Assembly (NCBI GenBank): GCA_025358395.1
Contig: JANYJT010000030.1
Coordinates: forward strand, 7,447 to 71,446
Direction: 5' to 3'
Origin: Bacteroidia bacterium
GTDB lineage: Bacteria > Bacteroidota > Bacteroidia > Bacteroidales > Prolixibacteraceae
Length of the DNA stretch: 64,000 bases
Position 1 is the first letter of the stretch. Every line of letters starts with the position of its first letter. The translations under genes were made by a program, and so were the position numbers. Shown here piece by piece: positions 8,188-17,295 of this stretch. The notes under the pieces were generated by a model. It had not been told where the DNA came from and ran no database searches. It was given only the letters and a program-made list of their open reading frames with translations.

Positions 8188-9816
8188 CTAAAACGGAAAC
8201 TCCCCCTCTTTCAGCGCATTCTTCGCTTTCTCCGTTTTTGGCTTTTCGGCGGCAAGGTGAGTAGGGTTGCCATTGACATAGATCGCTTTGAAAGGTGTCG
8301 TCGGACAAGCATATTCGCATGCACCGCATCCGACACATATTTTCCGGTCAATCTCAGGTATGAATAACTTGCCGTAAGGAACCATATGCACCGCTTTGGT
8401 TGGACAGTGTTCAGAACATGCTCCGCAATCAGTCTTCTCTGTCTCGACGATACAATTTTTCTTTTCGAACTGGACCTGACCGATCTGAAGTAAGTGTTTG
8501 GCATCCATGGTGATCGGGACAATTGCTCCCGTCGGACAAACATCACTGCAAAGGGTGCAATCAAATTCGCAAAGGCCTTTCCGATAGGCCATATGTGGCT
8601 GCATTACACCAATCAAACCGAATTCAAGAAATGAGGGCTGCAAAACTTTCGTCGGACAAGCCGAAACGCACAAAGAACAACCGGTACAAATCTTGTTGAA
8701 ACGACCAACAGATCTTGAACCGGGAGGCGAAACTGCGGAAGTTTTTTTCTCCGGGATGGTGCTCCGGCCTTTGGGTACCGGTACAATTAGTTTGGGTTTT
8801 TTATCCGCCGGAATTGAATCCGCGGCTTTAAATCCATACAATGCCGCAACACCAATGACTGAAGTAATCAGGAAGTTCCTTTTAGAAGGATCTGACACAA
8901 AATTTTCGGACTTAATCTCCGTTTTAGGTGACAAACTTATGGGGTTTTCGAAAGTTTTACCTGCTTTTGGATGATAGTTCATGGCATGTTCAGAGCAAAC
9001 TGTTAAACAGTTGTAACAGGCGACACAACGACTATAGTCAATGGTTTGACTCTTTACTTCGATACATTCCGCCTTGCACACGCGTGCACATCTTCCACAA
9101 TGGGTGCATTGTTTCTTATTAATCCCGATTTTAAAAATGGCAAATTTTGAGATGAAGCCTAAAAAAGTTCCAACCGGACAAACCGTATTGCAATATAGCC
9201 GCCCACGATAAAAAGAGGTCCAGGCAATGAATGCGAAGAACAAGGTGGTAATCACAAGAATTGCAGGGTGAACGGGAACCATGTCATAGCGGTACAACCA
9301 GTTATAAATATCCGCCTTGGCAAACCCAGCTGCGAAAACATTGTTAACGACCACAACAACAGGCTTAAACAAAAGAGTAGAAATCCTTCCAAAAAGGCTG
9401 TATGGATCCAGAAAAGTAATCAGCGTGATGCTTCCGAAAAAAAGAGGAAGAAGAACTAACACCAAAAGGCCATACCTTAGGATCGTCCAGGCTTTGTGGT
9501 ATTTGAACTTGCTCTTTTTTCGCGTTTTGCCGGAGATCCGGGAAATAAAATCCTGCATAATCCCAAGTGGGCATAACATTGAACAATAGACCCTTCCAAA
9601 AAGGATAGTCAGAAGCAAAACAACCACAAAGCCAAAATCTATTACTCCGGAAATGGAAATGGTTTTGATGATCGATGGAATAAACTGCAGAAATATACCC
9701 ATCTGATAAAAATCAGATGAAAAGCTCTTCCGAAAATCAACAAATAGAAAAAACAGTAAAAGAAGAAAGAAGATGGCGAGACCAACCCTCAACCTTTTCA
9801 GAAAAAGAAAATTCAT
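8188..9816 (-). CDS. NapH-like membrane polyferredoxin (4Fe-4S protein)
   Basis: A 542-residue integral membrane iron-sulfur protein. About five hydrophobic helices occupy residues 1-220 and carry two CxxxCP motifs (CSMLCPLG and CNTVCPVG), as in NapH, RdxA/CcoG and NosR C-termini. Then come CTHCGRCARVC with CVACYNCLTVC, a second hydrophobic stretch after SKRNFLITS, and four further ferredoxin-like clusters: CTGCSLCVSACP, CTLCSDVCP, CGACSEHCP and CVGCGACEYACP. It probably moves electrons between the quinone pool and periplasmic acceptors; its partner is unknown. Its ATG overlaps the last base of the DUF362 stop codon (TAATG), so translation is probably coupled. Confidence 0.85.
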   Translation of the reverse strand: MNFLFLKRLRVGLAIFFLLLLFFLFVDFRKSFSSDFYQMGIFLQFIPSIIKTISISGVIDFGFVVVLLLTILFGRVYCSMLCPLGIMQDFISRISGKTRKKSKFKYHKAWTILRYGLLVLVLLPLFFGSITLITFLDPYSLFGRISTLLFKPVVVVVNNVFAAGFAKADIYNWLYRYDMVPVHPAILVITTLFFAFIAWTSFYRGRLYCNTVCPVGTFLGFISKFAIFKIGINKKQCTHCGRCARVCKAECIEVKSQTIDYSRCVACYNCLTVCSEHAMNYHPKAGKTFENPISLSPKTEIKSENFVSDPSKRNFLITSVIGVAALYGFKAADSIPADKKPKLIVPVPKGRSTIPEKKTSAVSPPGSRSVGRFNKICTGCSLCVSACPTKVLQPSFLEFGLIGVMQPHMAYRKGLCEFDCTLCSDVCPTGAIVPITMDAKHLLQIGQVQFEKKNCIVETEKTDCGACSEHCPTKAVHMVPYGKLFIPEIDRKICVGCGACEYACPTTPFKAIYVNGNPTHLAAEKPKTEKAKNALKEGEFPF

Positions 9817-10730
9817 TACAGGTTAATCCGGTTGATGTTCAATTTGGAAAGATCCATTTCGCCCAAACCCGCAGCATTGGCCAACTGAATATGGTTGATA
9901 TCTGCAGGCTCTTTGCCGAAAAATTTTGTCGCAGCAGCATCAGCGGCTACGATATCCCTCGAAAGAATAAGACTTTTCATAGTTACAACATCGTCCAGCG
10001 AGACACCCATGGGACCGTTTTGTTTCATCACATAATACGCATCAACCACATTCAAATTGGGTTTTTTATAGTGGAGGAAATCTGCAATACACTGGTGAAG
10101 GTCATTTTTATGCCAAAATCCCCGATCCCAAACGCATCCCATCATATTTTTCATGGAGATGGAGAGTTTTGATGAACTATGATTTTTTAAAATCGGAACA
10201 TTGATAAACACATCAGCACTGAGTAACAGCTCGTGTATTTTCATCTCCTTGAGCTTGGAGCTACCAGTGACTTCAACCTTCTGATAATACCTCTCGCTGT
10301 CTCCGGGAACCATTTTACCTCCGGCCGCAATTACCGCAGCTTCTATACCCGAATTCTTGTAACATTTGGTCCACTCATGACAGGTATGATCGAAGACAAA
10401 AACTTCCTTTGCACCGGCTTTCAAACACTGCTCAACAATTCGTTTAACGAGAATTGGATTGGTATTTGCGCCACGCTCCGGAACCCTGTCCCAACCAATA
10501 TTTGGTTTGATTACAACCTTTTGTCCGGGTTTGACAAACTGTGACATACCCCCCATAGCTTCGATGCCTTTGTCGAACATGACATCCGGCTCTCCTCCGC
10601 GTACAGCGATCAAATCATAAGGAAGTGCAGCATTCCCTGCCATCAGGTTATCAATTCCGCCAAATGTGATAGCAGCACCGGTTGCAATGCCTGCACCAAT
10701 GCCGGATGAGATAAATTTTCTGCGTTCCAT
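9816..10730 (-). CDS. DUF362-domain protein with twin-arginine-like leader
   Basis: A 304-residue protein. The N-terminus MERRKFISSGIGAG, followed by a small hydrophobic stretch, resembles a twin-arginine signal and suggests export in folded form. The mature part matches DUF362: VVIKPNIGWDRVPERG, FDHTCHEW, a lysine-rich VPILKNHSSSKLS segment, and MMGCVWDRGF. DUF362 often occurs fused to or beside 4Fe-4S ferredoxins, as here. The substrate is unknown. The open frame continues to 10895 but would overlap the lamin-tail gene, so the RR-containing ATG at 10730 was chosen. It likely works with the polyferredoxin encoded directly downstream. Confidence 0.83.
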   Translation of the reverse strand: MERRKFISSGIGAGIATGAAITFGGIDNLMAGNAALPYDLIAVRGGEPDVMFDKGIEAMGGMSQFVKPGQKVVIKPNIGWDRVPERGANTNPILVKRIVEQCLKAGAKEVFVFDHTCHEWTKCYKNSGIEAAVIAAGGKMVPGDSERYYQKVEVTGSSKLKEMKIHELLLSADVFINVPILKNHSSSKLSISMKNMMGCVWDRGFWHKNDLHQCIADFLHYKKPNLNVVDAYYVMKQNGPMGVSLDDVVTMKSLILSRDIVAADAAATKFFGKEPADINHIQLANAAGLGEMDLSKLNINRINL

Positions 10731-10779
10731 AAGATACAATTTAATATCGTTACAGTTTACTGACTCAAAATTAGAAAAA

Positions 10780-12462
10780 TTATAAATGATCTGTAACGAC
10801 ACAGGCAACACGTCTAATCGATAGTTTTCCAGTCTGACTAAACAACGTAATATGCAATAAATATATTCCAGGATTAACTTTTTGAAAATCACCATCTAAC
10901 CCATCCCAAATTAATTGATCTGAACTGCCGGAGGTTTGATTATTGGCCAATTTTCTGATAACTCTACCGGCACAATTCAGAATCGTTATATTTAATAGCC
11001 ATCCGGGTTCTCCGGTTTTAAGGTAAATATTCAATTGATCGTTCATGCCATCTCCATTCGGAGAAAAAACAAGCGGATCAACTTCGATCATGCTACTGAT
11101 AGAATCAGTCACTTCACTCACAGAATTTTTGTAGCCGGGAGAGGCAAAACCAACACTCTTGGAAGCCGAATGCCAGTTTCCCTTCTGAGAGGAGGGATTG
11201 TAAAAGCTAATCCTTTCCAGAGAGATCCCTTCCGTTTCGGTGATAAACGGATGATGCATCCCATCTGAATAGTCCATCTCATCAATCACCTCCAGATTCT
11301 GGTTTAGTAGAACTACAGTTCCCGACAAATCGGTAAGTGATGGGAAATTTTCCATTTCAAGGATACATGATTCGCACTTCGATTTATAAAAATAAAGGAT
11401 TCCCTCGCGGGATTTTGTTGCAGCAAGATAGGTGTCATTTGACATGTACTGCTGCGAAACGGACAAGGGATAGACCTGTTTCAAGGCTTTGGTTTCATCG
11501 CGGGTTGCCAGAAATAAGCCCGACAAATCCACTTCATGCCTACTATTATTGTATATCTCAACAAAATCTGAACCGTCAGGATAAGGATTAAACAATACTT
11601 CGCTTACCAGCAAATCCGACTTTTTAGGTAGATAATAACCAAATTTTAGCGGATAGTCAGGCATGATATTGCCGCATTCGTCCTTCAATCCATGTAGGGT
11701 TAGGGAATATCTCTGACCATTAGTGATTGTTGACGGACGAAACCAAATCTTCATCATCAACGAAATCGGATCAAAGGTAATTGAGTCAATTGCCACACCG
11801 GCAGTTATTTGGCTTATGATATCAGTTTTCACTGCCGGCAGGAGGACACTTTCGGAAAGCTGAATCTCTGCACAAACCCGATCGGCAAACTTGCCGGCAA
11901 TAATTTTCGGTGGCATCAGGTCATTGTTGATCGCTCTGACAGAATTTTCTGCCCCGGGTGTACCGCCCCTTGAAGACAAAGTTGTAACCCAATTGTCATG
12001 CTGACCACAAATTCGATTTGGGTCAATCCTTTCGAGTGAAAAGCCACCATCTTCATAGCCCTTTTTGTGCATGGCAGGGTCGTAACTAACCTGATCCGCC
12101 AGCAGTTTTTCAGGATTGTATAAGGAAAGTTTAAGCCCTGAATTCGTTAGCGTAAATCCGGATATTTCAATCACTTTCCCATATTGAATAAGATCCCTGG
12201 CTCCTCCCGGAGCCGTCACCAACAAATATCCTCCCGGAACAATCATCACATCAGGTAAACTCTTTTGTTTGCTGCCCAACTCAAGAATCCAATTTTTAAG
12301 ATTAATGGTTGCGTCTCCTGCATTGTATAATTCGATGTATTCACGATCTGGCAGGCTTGCTACCGGTGTAGGATCTGCCATAATCTCATTTATCACCATT
12401 CTGCTTTCGATTGATCCGAATGAGGGGAATAAAAAAATAAAAGTGTAAATAAATAATGCCAT
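10780..12462 (-). CDS. Surface protein with two lamin-tail domains and a gliding-type C-terminal domain
   Basis: A 560-residue predicted exported protein. A signal peptide is present (MALFIYTFIFLFPSFGSIES). The first lamin-tail domain lies at about residues 20-145 (VINEIMADP, then REYIELYNAG). A middle Ig/SbsA-like region follows, then a second lamin-tail domain (LLVSEVLFNPYPDGSDFVEIYN). The C-terminus has the pattern FSPNGDGMNDQL with a later WDGLDGDFQ, as in gliding-motility-associated / FlgD-like C-terminal domains of Bacteroidota surface proteins. Its partner is unknown; a type IX secretion cargo is possible. A TTG-started extension to 12513 is open but less likely. It may be co-transcribed with the DUF362 gene 49 bases downstream. 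Confidence 0.75.
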   Translation of the reverse strand: MALFIYTFIFLFPSFGSIESRMVINEIMADPTPVASLPDREYIELYNAGDATINLKNWILELGSKQKSLPDVMIVPGGYLLVTAPGGARDLIQYGKVIEISGFTLTNSGLKLSLYNPEKLLADQVSYDPAMHKKGYEDGGFSLERIDPNRICGQHDNWVTTLSSRGGTPGAENSVRAINNDLMPPKIIAGKFADRVCAEIQLSESVLLPAVKTDIISQITAGVAIDSITFDPISLMMKIWFRPSTITNGQRYSLTLHGLKDECGNIMPDYPLKFGYYLPKKSDLLVSEVLFNPYPDGSDFVEIYNNSRHEVDLSGLFLATRDETKALKQVYPLSVSQQYMSNDTYLAATKSREGILYFYKSKCESCILEMENFPSLTDLSGTVVLLNQNLEVIDEMDYSDGMHHPFITETEGISLERISFYNPSSQKGNWHSASKSVGFASPGYKNSVSEVTDSISSMIEVDPLVFSPNGDGMNDQLNIYLKTGEPGWLLNITILNCAGRVIRKLANNQTSGSSDQLIWDGLDGDFQKVNPGIYLLHITLFSQTGKLSIRRVACVVTDHL

Positions 12463-12608
12463 TTTTTGGAAAATAATAAGAATATTATTTAATTTTGTCC
12501 TTTGAGATGACAATTTGACTTTGATCCCTCAGTTATTCTATTAAAGTTAACCCATTGCCGGATCAATAACGAATAAAAAAAATATAACAACAGTAAAATA
12601 AAAAAGTC

Positions 12609-13619
12609 ATGAAAGTAGCTATCGTTGGAACAAGTGGAGCCGTAGGCCAGGAGTTTTTAAAAGTCCTGGCTGAGCGTAATTTTCCTTTGGATGAGCTGGT
12701 GCTTTTCGGATCGGCCAGAAGCAGTGGAACTACTTATAATTTTAAGGGCAAAACACTCACTGTAAAAGAGTTGCAACACAACGATGATTTCAAGGGAATC
12801 GATATTGCCTTGGTATCTGCCGGTGCCGGCATTTCGAAAGATTATGCTGAGACCATTACAAAATTTGGCACTATCATGATAGATAACTCAAGTGCCTTCA
12901 GGATGGAAGCGGATATTCCGCTGGTCGTTCCGGAGGTCAATGCTGCTGACGCAAAAAATATGCCTCGTCGCATCATTGCAAATCCAAATTGCACAACTAT
13001 TCAGATGGTGGTAGCGCTGAAACCGATTGAAGCACTTTCTCATATCAAAAAAGTACATATCTCAACCTATCAGAGTGCCAGTGGAGCTGGAGCTTCCGGC
13101 ATGGATGAGCTACAAATGCAAACAGTGCAGGTTGCCAACAATGAAGAGCCTACGGTAAAGAAATTTGCCTTCCAGATTGTTCAGAACTTGATTCCGCACA
13201 TCGATGTTTTCCTCGACAATGACTACACCAAGGAGGAGATGAAGATGTTTCACGAAACGCGCAAAATCATGCATTCTGATATCCTGGTAAGCGCTACAGC
13301 GGTGAGGGTACCTGTGATGCGCGCCCATTCAGAAGCCATATGGGTAGAGACAGAAAATGAGGTCACCGTCGAACAGGCGAGGGCTGCATTCGAAAAAGCC
13401 GAAGGGGTAATTGTGATCGACAATCCGGCAGAAAAACAGTATCCAATGCCACTGTTTCTGGCGGGTCGCGATGAGGTATTTGTTGGAAGAATTCGCAAAG
13501 ACCTGACCTCCCCCAACGGACTTGTCTTCTGGACGGTATCCGACCAGATCAAGAAAGGTGCCGCACTAAATGCAGTACAGATCGCGGAATATCTGGTAAA
13601 AGAGGGGGTCGTGAAGTAA
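12609..13619 (+). CDS. asd: Aspartate-semialdehyde dehydrogenase
   Basis: A 336-residue enzyme that reduces aspartyl-4-phosphate to aspartate-4-semialdehyde with NADPH, the shared step to lysine/diaminopimelate, threonine and methionine. The Rossmann start is [15 protein letters not shown]. The catalytic cysteine is at residue 128 in [19 protein letters not shown] and the [12 protein letters not shown] segment are family signatures. The ATG at 12609 gives a full-length protein. It is a single gene, divergent from the lamin-tail gene and convergent with hflX. Confidence 0.96.
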   Translation: MKVAIVGTSGAVGQEFLKVLAERNFPLDELVLFGSARSSGTTYNFKGKTLTVKELQHNDDFKGIDIALVSAGAGISKDYAETITKFGTIMIDNSSAFRMEADIPLVVPEVNAADAKNMPRRIIANPNCTTIQMVVALKPIEALSHIKKVHISTYQSASGAGASGMDELQMQTVQVANNEEPTVKKFAFQIVQNLIPHIDVFLDNDYTKEEMKMFHETRKIMHSDILVSATAVRVPVMRAHSEAIWVETENEVTVEQARAAFEKAEGVIVIDNPAEKQYPMPLFLAGRDEVFVGRIRKDLTSPNGLVFWTVSDQIKKGAALNAVQIAEYLVKEGVVK

Positions 13620-13785
13620 GAAGTACTTCGAGTACTTAGAGTTTGGAGTACTTAGAGTTACAACGACTTAGAGATTGGAGTCAAAAATTTTAGATATCCA
13701 GGTAAAAAATATATACACCTTAGATTTCCAGAGTTCAATAACTTTAAGTACTTGAAGTACTCTAAGTATTCTAAGTACTTTCTTC
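13620..13785. repeat. Degenerate GTACTT repeats forming an imperfect inverted repeat
   Basis: The region between the convergent asd and hflX genes is full of AGTACTTAGAGT-like words (13620-13680). Near 13745-13781 the reverse-oriented words appear (ACTCTAAGTA, TCTAAGTACTTT). The two ends can pair into a long imperfect hairpin, which may terminate both genes. The same words recur upstream of hflX. Confidence 0.6.
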
Positions 13786-14993
13786 TAATCTTCGAAATTA
13801 GGGAAGAGGAAGTCGTTGAAGGGAAATCTCATGACATGGATTTTCTTCACCTCTTCGTACAGTTTCCGCTTAAAATTAGGGATGTTAATCAACTGTTTGG
13901 CAGAGATAAAGATCGCATTCCCGGTCTCTTTGGCCATCCAGGAATCCTTCCACTCTTCAAGGCTTTTATTCTCTTTCGTGCAAGGAGTAAGGTCATCTTC
14001 CTCCTTTTCGACGTGTGAAAACGCGTCAATCTTGTTGAACAGGTAGATCATTGGCTTATCAGATGCGCCAATATCTGCCAGGGTTTTGTTCACTACCTCT
14101 ATCTGATCTTCAAACCCGGGGTGCGCGATATCTACCACATGAATCAGGATATCCGATTCCCGGGTCTCGTCAAGAGTCGATTTAAAGGACTCGACCAGAT
14201 GGTGGGGCAATTTGCGGATAAAACCTACCGTATCCGTCAATAAAAATGGCAAATTGCCAATAACAACCTTTCGTACAGTAGTATCCAGCGTTGCGAAAAG
14301 CTTGTCCTCGGCAAAAACCTCAGACTTGCTGATCATGTTCATGATGGTTGATTTGCCGACATTTGTGTATCCGACCAAAGCCACCCGAACCATGTTCCCA
14401 CGGTTCTTCCGCTGAACGCTCATCTGCTTGTCGATTTTGACCAGATCGCTTTTCAGTAATGAGATCTTATCAAGGATAATTCGTTTATCGGTCTCAATTT
14501 GCGATTCTCCCGGACCGCGCATACCAATTCCCCCTTGCTGACGCTCGAGGTGAGTCCACATACGGGTTAACCGAGGCAGCAGGTATTGATATTGCGCCAG
14601 CTCTACCTGGGTTTTGGCATGGGCTGTCCGGGCACGTTTGGCAAAAATATCGAGGATCAGATTCGTGCGGTCCAGAATCTTGCATTCGATCACCTTTTCA
14701 ATGTTCCTTAGCTGAGTAGCCGATAATTCATCATCGAAAATGACGGAGTCGATCTCGTGGACGGTAACAAAATCAAGGATTTCCTGTAGCTTGCCTGAGC
14801 CAACGAAAGTGGCTGGATGAGGATTCACCAGACGTTGGGTAAATCGCTCAAAAATTTCGGCGCCGGCAGTCTCAGCCAGAAATTCAAGTTCGTCGAGGTA
14901 CTCGTTGACCACCCGTTCGTCCTGTTTACCATAGATTAATCCGACCAGAATGACTTTCTCCTTTTTGATGGAGGTGTCGTGTAATTTTACCAT
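13785..14993 (-). CDS. hflX: HflX ribosome-associated GTPase
   Basis: A 402-residue GTPase (from the ATG at 14993) of the HflX family, which splits or rescues stalled 70S ribosomes. The N-terminal domain includes PATFVGSGKLQEI. The helical linker has the conserved RARTAHAKTQVELAQ, and RMWTHLERQQGGIGMRGPGE follows. The G domain shows GYTNVGKST (G1), TDTVGF (G3) and NKID (G4). The C-terminal extension after residue 330 ends in an acidic tail. The open frame begins five codons earlier at 15008. It is flanked on both sides by repeat-rich intergenic DNA. Confidence 0.94.
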   Translation of the reverse strand: MVKLHDTSIKKEKVILVGLIYGKQDERVVNEYLDELEFLAETAGAEIFERFTQRLVNPHPATFVGSGKLQEILDFVTVHEIDSVIFDDELSATQLRNIEKVIECKILDRTNLILDIFAKRARTAHAKTQVELAQYQYLLPRLTRMWTHLERQQGGIGMRGPGESQIETDKRIILDKISLLKSDLVKIDKQMSVQRKNRGNMVRVALVGYTNVGKSTIMNMISKSEVFAEDKLFATLDTTVRKVVIGNLPFLLTDTVGFIRKLPHHLVESFKSTLDETRESDILIHVVDIAHPGFEDQIEVVNKTLADIGASDKPMIYLFNKIDAFSHVEKEEDDLTPCTKENKSLEEWKDSWMAKETGNAIFISAKQLINIPNFKRKLYEEVKKIHVMRFPFNDFLFPNFED

Positions 14994-15011
14994 GATGCAA
15001 AAATACATAAA

Positions 15012-15056
15012 AAAGTACTTAGAGTACTTGGAGTTTGGAGTACTTAAAGTTAGGGA
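15012..15056. repeat. GTACTT-type short repeats upstream of hflX
   Basis: The words AGTACTTAGAGTACTTGGAG and TTTGGAGTACTTAAAGTTAG repeat the unit seen at 13620-13680, on the other side of hflX and in the same orientation. This is not coding. Confidence 0.55.
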
Positions 15057-15085
15057 CTCCGCACAATTTCTTATTGTTGCGAAAT

Positions 15086-15142
15086 ACTTTAGTCACTTTA
15101 GTTCACTTTAGTCACTTTAGTTCACTTTAGTCACTTTCGTTC
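15086..15142. repeat. Three tandem 19-bp repeats
   Basis: The unit ACTTTAGTCACTTTAGTTC is present three times head to tail (15086-15104, 15105-15123, 15124-15142); the third copy has one change (TTCGTTC). Each unit itself contains two related half units. The array lies in the 235-base gap between hflX and the ABC importer operon. Copy number may vary between strains. Confidence 0.8.
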
Positions 15143-15243
15143 ACTCAGACCTAAAAACCATCCATCATCCTCGAAAAAAAACCTGTGTCTCTTGAACAAA
15201 ATGACGCTTATAATGATTACTTTCAGACAATAAACTTTCAATA

Positions 15244-17283
15244 ATGCGGAACCTTATCAAAGACCTTTGGCTGGCAATTGCACTGATTCTGGGTGCCTCC
15301 CTGCTTTTGCTCATATCGGATTTAGGGCAACGAAAAGGAAACATAAAAACGATTGAACAAAATCGTTACCCCTCCATTGCCATCATGCAAATCAGGTCGA
15401 CACCTCTGATCGACAACCATGTTGCCGGGATAACCGATAGGTTGCAGGAACTGGGATTTGTTGCTCCCGACAAGAAAAATATCAGAATCTTCAATCCGCA
15501 GGGCGATCTTGCCACGGCAAATACCATTGCCAGGGAAATAGTAAACGGACCTTATACATTGGTGATCACTTCGAGTACTTTGTCCCTTCAGACTTTCGCC
15601 AAAGCCAACATCTCAACTGGCAAATTGCATGTTTTCGGAGCAGTAACCGACCCGTATGGCACCGGTGTGGGTATTACCGGTCCCGGGCCAAATCAGCATC
15701 CGCCTTATATGACAGGAATCGGAACCTTTCAACCCGTGAAGAGCGCCTTTCAGATCCTTCGCGAGCTACAGCCCAACATCAAAAAAGTAGGCGTTGTATG
15801 GAATCCGGGAGAACAGTGTTCTGAGGCATGCCTAAATCAGGCCCGCAAAATTTGCAATGAATTAGGAGTCACACTGGTTGAAGCCATTGCCACCAATACC
15901 TCAGAAGTTGCCGAAGCGGCCCGGTCTCTGATGGCCAAAGGGATAGAGGCAGTCTGGATTGGTGGCGATACCGTGGCCATGTCATCTGCCGGTATGATTA
16001 TCAATCTGGCAAAGCAATCCGGGATACCGGTTTTTACAAACGATCCAGTTGATGCGAGCCATGGGGCACTTTTCGGCATCGGCGCCAACTACCATACTGT
16101 TGGCGTTTACACAGCCAATATGGCGGCAGAAGTACTCGGAGGAAAGAGTCCATCTGAATTCAGGATTGAGAATGTGATCCCCGAAGAGCTAAAAATAAAC
16201 AAAGAAGTGCTTTCTACCCTTGGCAAATCATGGCATTTAAGCGACAACATTCTTGAAATACTGAAGAAACAGGACGCCGCAGGCAAGGAGGCAAAAGTGG
16301 CAACTTCCAGTCTGGTGCAAGATAAAATCCAACCAAAAGCAGGAGAAGCAAACGACATAAAAGTTAAAATGCAACCTATCCGGCATTTTAGAATGAGACT
16401 CGTACTTTACAGCGAAACAGAATTTGCCGAGCGTTGCAGGGAAGGTGTTATGGATGGCATAAAGAACGCCGGGCTGAAGGAAGGAAAAGATTTTGAACTG
16501 AAATATTACAATGCGCAAGGTGATATGTCTACCTTATCGAGCATCATGACTACCATAAAATCGGATCAGGCAGACATCCTGGTAGTTATCTCTACGCCGG
16601 CCCTGCAGGCGGCTGTCAGACAGGCAGGAGTCGACACCAAAATCATCTTTACCGGTGTTGGTGATGGTGTTAAAGCAGGTGCCGGAAAATCCGAGTCAGA
16701 CCATTTACCCAACGTAACCGGGATTACTACGCGTTCTCCTTTCGGTGGAATGGCTGCTTTGATAAAGGAAACGCTGCCATCGGTGAAGCGGGTCGGTACA
16801 CTTTTCACGCCTGCAGAAATTAACAGCGTCCTGTACAAGGATTGGTTCAGGGAGGCGCTTCAGAACCTGGGCATTGAACTGGTGGCCATCCCGGTAACAT
16901 CCAGCTCCGAGATTACACAGGCGGCTACCGAACTGTGCAGAAACAACATACAGCTTGTCTGCCAGATTGTCGACAACCTCACCCGACCGGGCTTTGCCCT
17001 GATAGCACGCAAGGCTTCCGATAATAATTTACCTGTTTATGTCTTTGACAGTGATCAGATGAAAGAGGGCGGCGTCCTCTGTCTGGCCCGCGATTATTAC
17101 GATGCCGGAGTTGAAGCCGGCGCTCTGGTCTTAGCTGTTTTAGCGGGAAAGAACCCCGGCAGCATCCCTTTCAAAAATACGCAAAATGAAAAACTGATCT
17201 ATAATCCTGAAATGGCTAAAAAATATCAGCTTAAAATGTCAGACAATTTTGTCAAAAAAGCTGTCGTTTTCAAAAACAAATAA
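15244..17283 (+). CDS. ABC importer substrate-binding protein with two tandem binding domains
   Basis: A 679-residue protein with one N-terminal membrane anchor or uncleaved signal (LWLAIALILGASLLLLISDL). Two copies of the ABC_sub_bind (TrpX-like, PF04392) domain follow, at about residues 40-335 and 380-670. Both halves carry the same landmarks: a GDLATANTIA or GDMSTLSSIM segment, a following VITSST or VISTPA strand, and matching FGAVTDP / FTGVGDG motifs. The family binds small amino-acid-like or nucleoside-like ligands; the ligand here is unknown. It heads a tight operon with a STAS protein, permease and ATPase. The fused double domain is unusual compared with the single-domain homologues I know. 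Confidence 0.85.
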   Translation: MRNLIKDLWLAIALILGASLLLLISDLGQRKGNIKTIEQNRYPSIAIMQIRSTPLIDNHVAGITDRLQELGFVAPDKKNIRIFNPQGDLATANTIAREIVNGPYTLVITSSTLSLQTFAKANISTGKLHVFGAVTDPYGTGVGITGPGPNQHPPYMTGIGTFQPVKSAFQILRELQPNIKKVGVVWNPGEQCSEACLNQARKICNELGVTLVEAIATNTSEVAEAARSLMAKGIEAVWIGGDTVAMSSAGMIINLAKQSGIPVFTNDPVDASHGALFGIGANYHTVGVYTANMAAEVLGGKSPSEFRIENVIPEELKINKEVLSTLGKSWHLSDNILEILKKQDAAGKEAKVATSSLVQDKIQPKAGEANDIKVKMQPIRHFRMRLVLYSETEFAERCREGVMDGIKNAGLKEGKDFELKYYNAQGDMSTLSSIMTTIKSDQADILVVISTPALQAAVRQAGVDTKIIFTGVGDGVKAGAGKSESDHLPNVTGITTRSPFGGMAALIKETLPSVKRVGTLFTPAEINSVLYKDWFREALQNLGIELVAIPVTSSSEITQAATELCRNNIQLVCQIVDNLTRPGFALIARKASDNNLPVYVFDSDQMKEGGVLCLARDYYDAGVEAGALVLAVLAGKNPGSIPFKNTQNEKLIYNPEMAKKYQLKMSDNFVKKAVVFKNK

Positions 17284-17295
17284 TCTGATCCGTTT

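Noticed and set aside
12463..12513. TTG-started extension of the lamin-tail protein
   Set aside because: The ATG at 12462 gives a normal signal peptide at the N-terminus.
13620..15142. Repeat clusters around hflX as a CRISPR array
   Set aside because: Units are short, degenerate, and not separated by regular unique spacers; no cas genes are present.
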